This document shows positions 57,027-64,000 of a stretch of DNA of 64,000 nt, piece after piece. The DNA is from Immersiella caudata (lineage: Eukaryota > Ascomycota > Sordariomycetes > Sordariales > Lasiosphaeriaceae), in assembly GCA_030512335.1 (NCBI GenBank), contig JAULSU010000002.1, forward strand, positions 4,960,001 to 5,024,000, in the 5' to 3' direction. Position numbers and translations under genes: made by a program. The notes under the pieces were generated by a model. It was not told the origin of the DNA, did no database searches, and saw only the letters and a program-made list of their open reading frames with translations. Numbering within the stretch: position 1 is the stretch's first letter; every line of letters begins with the position of its first letter.

Positions 57027-58390
57027 ATGAAGTTCATCAAGTCGGTCCATCCGGTTGCGGCTTCGCTCTTGATTACGGCAGGCCTGCCGAAGGACCTCAA
57101 TATCAATGATCCCAGTAAGTGGTGTCATAGCTCCCTCCTGAGCTCAGAGGTGTGCTGACAGCATCGCCAGCTTCTATCAAGAGCGTCACAAAGACCATCG
57201 CTGCTGGGGCAATGTCTTACTACAAGGGAGATGCTACCAAGTTTGTAGATCTTGACGCGCCGTACTATTGGTGGCAGTGCGGAGCGTTCATGGGCTCAAT
57301 GCTCGACTACTCCCACTACACCGGGGACACCTCCTACGATCCTACCATCGCCACAGCGCTCTTAGCGCAAAGGGGGCCCGATAACGACTACATGCTGCCC
57401 ACGCACTTTGGGCAAGAAGGAAACGACGACCAAGCCATGTGGGGTTTCAGCATCATGGCCGCTGCTGAGAGGAACTTCCCCCAGCCCGACACTAGCGCAC
57501 CGTCTTGGCTAGATCTCTCAGCCAACCTCTGGAACTCCTTGGTCTCGAGATGGAACACTACAGCCTGCAACGGCGGTCTTCTCTGGCAGATCTTCGCTTC
57601 CAACCCCAACGGCCTCGACTACAAGAACACCGTCTCCAACGGCGGCCTCTTCCAAATCTCAGCCCGCCTCGCCCGGGCCACCGGAAACGAAACCTACGCA
57701 CAATGGGCCGAGAAAGTCTGGGACTGGACCGAAGCCGTGGGCCTCATCGCCCACGACTACATGGTCAAAGATGGTGCTTCCTCCTCTAAAAACTGCACAG
57801 ACACCAACCCCCTCTCCTTCTCCTACACCGCCGGCATCTACATCCACGGCGCCGCCGTCATGGCCAACCTCACTGGCGACCCCAAGTGGATCGACCGCAC
57901 CGAGCGTCTCGTCCATACCACCTCCCTTTACTACTTCATGGATGACACCAAGATCATGCACGAAGCCGCCTGCGAGGGCGTCGGCAAGTGCAATACCGAC
58001 ATGCGAAGCTTCAAGGGGTACCTCGCGCGCTTCCTCTACGCCTCCGCCATTCTCGTCCCCTCCATCGCCCCGACCGTCAACGAAATCCTCAGCGCTTCTT
58101 CCGCCGCCGCCGCGCAATCCTGCACCGGTGGTCAGGACGGGACCACCTGCGGCCAGAAGTGGTATGTTGGTGGATTTGATGGGCTGACGGGGCTTGGAGA
58201 GGAGATGTGTGCGCTCGAGACGATTCAGGGGTTACTTGCCGGACACGCCACACCACCACTGAAGGGGGATCAGATCAAGGTGGTGAGGGAGTTTAGGTCT
58301 ACGCCTGCGTCGCCGGCGGCTCCGGCTGCGAGCTCGTCTTCTGCGGCCGTTTCGAACAAGAGGGGTGCTAGGAGGGCGCGGAATCCGTAG
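57027..58390 (+). CDS. GH76 family protein (DFG5/DCW1-like mannosidase)
   Basis: DFG5/DCW1 proteins act at the cell surface, where they are thought to cleave or transfer GPI-anchor mannan and attach proteins to the wall. Exons 57027-57114 and 57171-58390 (56-bp intron with a GCTGACA branch) encode 435 residues. The signal peptide is short (MKFIKSVHPVAASLLITAG). The GH76 domain fills about residues 30-395: YYWWQCGAFMGSMLDYSHYT, the catalytic Asp pair in QEGNDDQAMWGF, ACNGGLLWQIF, SNGGLFQISARLAR and the late KWYVGGFDG. The C terminus is Ser/Ala-rich and ends NKRGARRARNP, with no hydrophobic GPI tail. Classic yeast Dfg5 and Dcw1 are GPI-anchored, so this one may be soluble or the model may miss a last exon. 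Confidence 0.93.
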
Positions 58391-58854
58391 GGAGGGCTCA
58401 CTGCGCTTCTTGCGGGGGGTTATGGGATGAGATGATGATGAATGGCCTTGCTTTGGGGAACTGGACTGAGATTGTCTGGGATGAAACAGTTTAGTTTCGA
58501 GCCTCATACCGCAAGATGGAGCTCAACGCTGCGTTACGATTTCATGTACATAGCTATTTTTGCATCACGGGGTCACTTGGCTAGACACACCGGGGCTCTG
58601 ATACACATAGACACAGATGCATTGCTTTGCCTTGCTTGGATTAGCTTGGGAGCAGATTTGGGAATACACACAACGTGACGAGTAGGATCAGTGAAGGGGA
58701 CGACACTAGGTGATGTGACACTGGGTGATGTGAATGTCTAGCACTTTGTCTGTTTTGAATCCTCTACACTTAACCTGCGTCCAAATCTCTTTTCTATGGC
58801 TCATATCCCAACCAACACGTTTCATTCCAACTCAGTAGCCAACACTACCAACGC
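58391..58854. other. Convergent 3' region between the GH76 gene and his5
   Basis: Both genes end here. It holds their 3' UTRs; no gene is seen. Confidence 0.5.
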
Positions 58855-60134
58855 CTAACCCCTGTGAACCTCCCCAATCGCCTCCTCCAAAGCAGCCAAA
58901 AACCTCGTCACCTCCTCCTCCGTTCCCACCGTAATCCGCAAGCACCCCTCACACCCGTGCTCCTTTCCTCGAAACCGTACCACCACCCCCTTCAACTCCG
59001 CCAGCCGTTGGTACACCGCCAACGCCGTCGCGTTGTCAGGCTTTCCTTTGGCGTTCAAAATCTCATAGAGCAGGAAGTTGGACGCCGTCCCACCGCGAAG
59101 CCGACCAATTCCCTTGATCTTGGGTAGTGCCTCCAGCAAACGGTTGCGCTGCTTCGCCAGGGCGGCGACATTTTTCCGCATCACCTCGAGACCAGCGGGG
59201 GAAACGGCAGCCGAGGCGAGGGCGGAGGTGGGGACGGAGATGTTGTACGGTGCCTTTAGCGCGTTGAGCAGTCGGGCGATGGGAGGGGAGGTGAAGGCTG
59301 CGCCGAGGCGGATGCCGGCGAGACCGAAGGCTTTGGAGAGGGTCTGGGTGACGACGAGGTTGGGGTGCTCGAGGACCCATTCGGCGAGGGAGTCGGAGGG
59401 GGAGGGGGAGAAGTCGACGTAGGCCTCGTCGACGATGACGACGCCGTTCCAGGTGGGGTGGGCGAGAATCTGGGCGATGTCGGATTTGGAGAGGAGGGAG
59501 CCGGTGGGGTTGCCGGGGGAGCAGAGGTAGATGAGCTTGATGGTGGGATCGGAGGTGAGGACGGCGAGGATGGAGGGGACGTCGAGGGCGAAGGTGGGTG
59601 CGGGGAGGAGGGGGACCTTGACGAGGCCGACATCGTTGACTTGGGCCGAGACAGAGTACATGCCGTAGGTGGGCGGGCAGACGAGAATGCGGTCGCGGCC
59701 GGGGGTGCAGAAGCAGCGGAGGAGGGCGTCGATGGACTCGTCGCTGCCGACGCCGACGGCGAGGTTAGTGGGGGTGAGGGCTTTAGCGGTGTGCGCGTGG
59801 GTGGTCCGCAGATTGCAGAGAAGCTGCTTTAGGTCGTTCTGGTGCGGGTCCGGATACCGGTGCAGGCCGAGGAGGTCGAAACCCGGGCCCGAGTCCGAGC
59901 CGGCGCCGGTGCCGGTGCCGGAGACGGCGCTTGCGGGGAGGGACGGGCCATAGGCGTTCTCGTTGGCGTCGAGCAGGACATTGGTGCCGTCGTCTTTGTA
60001 ATCACTTAGACAATGAAGTCAGTCACAGGAATTAGGATGCTGTTGCGCTGCTGGACTCACTCTCGCGCGCATCGGTAGGGCTCCAAGGCGAGGATGTTGG
60101 GCCTTGCGCAGGTCTCGAGATTGAAGGGTGACAT
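58855..60134 (-). CDS. his5: Histidinol-phosphate aminotransferase
   Basis: This PLP enzyme converts imidazole-acetol phosphate and glutamate to histidinol phosphate, the seventh step of histidine synthesis. Exons 60134-60061 and 60004-58855 (56-bp intron) give 407 residues, the usual length. The N terminus has ARPNILALEPYRCARDDY and the substrate-loop LDANENAYGP. VGVGSDESIDALLRCF, LCSPGNPTG and VIVDEAYVDFS mark the cofactor site, and the PLP lysine lies in TLSKAFGLAGIRLG. LRITVGT near the end contains the Arg that grips the carboxylate or phosphate. It is divergent from the esterase gene, 1.4 kb away. Confidence 0.97.
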
Positions 60135-61552
60135 CACGGCTATGCTTGGGATGGAATGCTTGCTTGGAGCCTCTAAAACAAAAAATCAAATATCCCGTGA
60201 TGCTTCTCGGGCCTTGGGACGCTGTCTTTAAGTGGTCTCAACGAGGAGCGGGCTGGTGCGTTGATGTTGAAGAGTCACAAGTGAGGAAGGAGTCATGGTG
60301 AGTTTCTATGGTAAAATGCGCGTATCGCCTCCCCCGACTCCGGAGGGCGGGTCCTCCGGATGGACAGATGTAGCCATCCGGGAAACTGTTTGGTTTCTTT
60401 AGAAACGAAGGAAAAAAAACAATGTTTACAAAAAGTCCCCGACAATATCACGGCCGCAATCAACTCCACCCCGGTGTCCCCTCTGTCATAGATTTGTTGA
60501 TCCTCAGTTGACGGAGCGGGGGATAGGGGTCGACGAGCCAAGGGAGGAGGGGTAACGTCGGACCCTAACCCTGCCTGGATTTCAAGCACGATACCTCCTC
60601 ATTGGGCAACTCTTTTCCAAACCATTCTCCTCACTGGTGAGCGCAGCGCGGATTTCGCGTCACACGAATTGAGACTATTTTCACCGGCGACGTTTGGGCA
60701 GTGCGTGCAGCTGCTAGCGATGGACGCGATGCAACAGGACGGAGGTTGTACCTCTACGGTGTGCCGCTTGGGCGACCATTTCGTCATTTAACCTTGGCTG
60801 CGGTGTCGCGTTCCTGCATCAAGAAAGCGGGTAAGGATCGGTACCTGATCCTCAAACCTGCGACAGCCTACCCAATACTAAACAAAATGGCTTCCTCTAC
60901 GGCTCTATTTCCGGACACCAATAGAATTTATCCACTTCCATCTTCCGCTAGGCTCGCGGTTGGAGTTTTGACTGGACATGTCCCGGCGCCCCAGATTCTT
61001 ATTCGAGTTTGGAAACCTCGATCGCTTCTCCTTCATCCCCGGACTTCGCGCCGTTCTAGCGGCTCACGATATTGACCTATACCCACTCGGATGTTACCCT
61101 AAGCACTCAAGTCTAACAATACCACAACTACTATAGCGAGGGGGCAAATTTACCGTTTCATGCCACAGCATCTGGACGCCGGGGACAGGAAGGGAAAGGG
61201 TTCTTGTTGAGGCTTTGCGCGGAGAGCACGCTGCGTCGAGATTCGGACAGCAGGAAGCGTAGCCTTCGTGAGAGCTTCCATCGACGCACCGAAGTCCCGT
61301 TTCTTCTCGCCAGCGGTTCGCTCTCCGCACTCTCCGAGGACCCTGCAATGCACCCGGGATGGGGAACAGCAATATAGCCTGCATGCACGCGGATCTGTCC
61401 CTGGCTTAATTACCGTGGCAGGTGGTGCCATTGGGCCGGCCGGGTTAAGTAGTACTCTGGTATAAGATATCCTACCGACCCGTTTCCTGGGAATCACGAT
61501 CTTGGCCTACTCCATGCTCTCCGCGTTCCACCCAGCCGGCGAAGGTGTCACG
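60135..61552. promoter_or_regulatory. Divergent region between his5 and the CE16-like esterase gene
   Basis: The two genes face away from each other across 1.4 kb. A 124-codon frame at 60701-61075 has no motif and is not called. A TATA-like element near the right end serves the esterase gene. Other control sites cannot be named with confidence. Confidence 0.45.
61461..61468 (+). promoter_or_regulatory. TATA-like element of the esterase gene
   Basis: TATAAGAT lies 85-92 bases before the ATG at 61553. The spacing allows a short leader. Confidence 0.4.
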
Positions 61553-62680
61553 ATGCTGCTCACATTGCTCCTCGGCGGCCTAGGGCTCGCCGCCGCCGCG
61601 GGCCCGGATCGGTGCCCGCGCGGCCGGTGTGCGGTCAAGGGATCCTTCGACGTCCTCGTGGCCTTCGGAGACAGCTACACGGACAATGGACGGTTGGGCC
61701 ACTACATCAGGAACCAGGGCAAGGCTCCTCCCCCGGGACAACTTCATACCGAGTCTACGACCACGGCCAGTGGTGGTCTCACCTGGCCGCAGTTTGTTGC
61801 CAGGGACGCTGATGCCACACTGCTCGACTACGCCGTCAGCGGCGCAACGTGCTCGAACAAGATCGTGGAGAGGAATGCTGCCTTTATCGGCCGGTCATTC
61901 CCGTCCGTTCTCGAGGACGAAATCCCGTCTTTCATCGCTGATACCGCTTTCCCGTCCCTCTCTCCAAGGACGGCCGAGAACACCGTCTACGCGCTTTGGA
62001 TCGGGACGAACGATCTCGGGGCTGGCGCATTCCTGACCGACTCGCAGGCGCCGGGCACAACCATCACCGACTTCGTGGGATGTATCTGGACCGTCTTTGA
62101 TACCATCTACAACAGCGGCGGACGTAGGTTCGTGCTGCTCAACGAGGCGCCCTTGGAGCTGTCTCCCCTGTATGCAACGCTGGCCAACGGCGGAACCCTT
62201 GACAGTCAGTTCTGGGCGAACAAGACGCAGTACAATATCACAGAGTACAGCTACAAGATCAAGCAGTACACGAGCAATGTCAACACCATCCTTGAGTACG
62301 GTGTGCCGTTCCAGACCGTGCTCAAGTCCCGATGGCCTGGAGCGACCTTTGACCTGTTCGACGTCCACAGCCTTCTTCGGGACATCATCAAGACGCCACA
62401 GAGCTTCTTGGATGCCCCGTACAACGCCACCGGCTACTTCCGACACTGCCAGGCCACGAACAACTCTAACTGCGTCGACATGACGAAGATTGGTCCCAAG
62501 TCTGGTTTCCTGTGGTACGACGAGTTGCATCCTTCGGAGAAAACAGGTATGTGGACCTGCCTTGATCATGTGGCGGCTGACGGCTAACTGTCCATCGCAG
62601 ACTCCGTAATAGCAAAGAACTTTGTCGATGTGGTGGCGGGAAGCTCCAAGTACGGAACTCGGTACCAAGGAGGGAAATAG
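61553..62680 (+). CDS. Secreted SGNH/GDSL esterase, CE16 acetylesterase-like
   Basis: CE16 enzymes remove acetyl groups from short xylo- and other oligosaccharides outside the cell. Exons 61553-62546 and 62601-62680 (54-bp intron) give 357 residues. The signal peptide is MLLTLLLGGLGLAAAAG. The SGNH blocks are present: AFGDSYTDNGRL (nucleophile Ser), YAVSGATCSN (Gly), LWIGTNDLGAGAF (Asn) and DELHPSE (catalytic Asp-x-x-His). Several Asn-x-Ser/Thr sites fit a secreted glycoprotein. An ATG at 61514 is in frame and would add 13 residues. 61553 is chosen because A occupies -3 and the hydrophobic signal core starts at once. Such genes are commonly under CRE1-type control, but I did not establish binding sites. 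Confidence 0.9.
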
Positions 62681-64000
62681 AGAAAAGAAGGACGTCAAGG
62701 CTGGGTGACGACCTTCGACCAATGTCAAGCTGGAGATGAACTCATGACAATATAGCTTCTAATGTGTATTGAGTGCCCTGCAAATGGGTGGTCTCGCCGT
62801 TTATCTTGCCTGCCTCTCGTCAGTGGTCGGCTTGTCTCGGGAGCCACTTCGGGTTTGGTAGGGTTGGTTTTGAAGCGGCTGACGAGGGCACCAACGAGCT
62901 GAGAAGTGATAGAATTGGCGCATTGGTGCATCCGCGCGTCTGGTTTCTGCATTCCCAACCCTGAAGCATCTGGCGGTGATTCACCACCCTCTTCAACCGG
63001 CCATTCATGATCTTGCTGTTGACAGTGGAAGGAGCGGGATGATGGCCTGTCCATGCACGACAGCGGGCGTGCAGTCGATGTATCCCTCGGAACCCCACTC
63101 GGAATCGCCCAATCGGGCTAGCCAACTTTAGTACTCAGCCACCCGGTCTTGGGAGAGCCACTCAGGCCCCCGCTCTTGCCTGCCCATTCCGCAATTCTGG
63201 CTGTCGTTGGCATTTTTGCACGACGCGCCAAATCTTCCCCTCTCTCTGACACCGCGCGCCCACCGTCTACCCGTCGACAAGAGAACACCAGACAAAATAG
63301 GGAGGTCTGGTTCATTTTTGCACACCCCCCTTTCGCTCCGGATCCATCTCCGGCGCCCGGACTTTGCGTCACCTTATCTCTTCCCCGCTCCCGTGCCTGC
63401 CTTTGGCGCTGCGCCGACCGCACAGGTTGCCAGTCCTCGGTAGGTTTCGCCTGCAGTTTGGTGTCCCGGTTGCCACCGCCTTGTTGGCCAGGATCCATCC
63501 GATCCCGACGAACCCCTACCTGCCCTGTCCGTACGTACCTTGAACTTTTGAGGCTTACCCTACCGACTACCTCGGCGCCCCTCGACTGGTAATTAAGGCG
63601 GCGGAAACGGTAATAAGGCACATCTTTGTTTCCCCAAGACTTTTGGTATCAGCCTCCACTCCCGTGCGTCCACCCATCACGCCCAGGCTACGAAAGTGCG
63701 CAGCGCAGCGTTCCAATCTGCCCCCCTCCCCCCTTTTTGTTCTTTTGGGGACACGGCAGACAGGAGAGGAGAAAGAGTACAGACCTCAAAGGCTGCCTGC
63801 TGTGATCGGACGGACCACGGAGCAGGCGAAAGAGACTCGTCGTCAGGCCCGCCGCGCATCCCCAACGTCCAATCCCCGCGCCTCCTCGACTTTGTACACC
63901 CTGACTCTCACTCTCGTACGGCTCCCCGGCATTCGTCAGGACGCACATCAATCGTCATAGCCCGGCCTGACGCCGCGAGCAGGACTGGGATCCAGGCACC
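62681..64000. other. Right-hand flank without a supported gene
   Basis: It begins with the esterase 3' UTR. From about 63.2 kb the + strand is rich in C and T, like the promoter or leader of a gene beyond the window edge. No coding frame with a recognisable motif is seen. Confidence 0.45.

Noticed and set aside
60701..61075. 124-codon frame between his5 and the esterase gene
   Set aside because: No motif and located in the divergent promoter region; no splice or leader support.

Overview
The window is from a filamentous ascomycete, most likely a Sordariomycete. The evidence is CRE1- and VIB-1-type regulators, short 50-80 bp introns with CTAAC/CTGAC-like branch points, a fungal MscL, a bifunctional HPPK-DHPS, a GH76 DFG5/DCW1 protein and a CE16-like esterase. 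Order and species cannot be set from sequence alone. Fifteen features are annotated as genes: fourteen protein-coding (two of them tentative) and one intron-containing tRNA-Asp. Coordinates follow splice sites and phases worked out by hand; every multi-exon model closes in frame, except the Tim21 gene, which closes only if one base is removed.

Layout. 1-4.6 kb: upstream region of the carbon catabolite repressor cre1 (4654-5916, +). 5.9-16.1 kb: 10 kb without a supportable gene. 16.1-29.1 kb: a compact, gene-dense block of housekeeping type. It holds a small putatively acylated orphan (-), a BTB-bromodomain fusion (+), Tim21 (-), the ArfGAP Glo3 (+), a GPI-anchored wall protein (+), an MscL channel (-), a nitronate monooxygenase (-) and the folate enzyme FOL1 (+). 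29.8 kb: tRNA-Asp(GTC). 30.7-31.3 kb: a tentative orphan gene. 31.3-38.2 kb: gene-poor. 38.2-40.8 kb: the NDT80-like regulator VIB-1/XprG (-). 40.8-53.6 kb: nearly 13 kb without a supportable gene, upstream of vib-1. 53.6-62.7 kb: a second gene block with a leucine-rich conserved protein (+), a GH76 protein (+), histidinol-phosphate aminotransferase (-) and a CE16-like secreted esterase (+). 62.7-64 kb: no gene seen.

Themes. Two regulators of nutrient sensing and secreted-enzyme production (CRE1 and VIB-1) lie about 33 kb apart, each beside very long non-coding DNA, while the metabolic genes are packed tightly. Wall and secreted functions (GPI protein, GH76, CE16-like esterase) sit in the same window.

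Most notable is the BTB-bromodomain fusion at 18098-19489. Its bromodomain has Trp where the acetyl-lysine-binding Asn should be and GAF in place of the WPF shelf, which suggests a non-canonical reader. Other points to check are a 7-A homopolymer that breaks the Tim21 frame, an 8-nt first coding exon inferred for vib-1, a GC-AG intron in glo3, and a small MGC-start protein with an N-myristoylation consensus.
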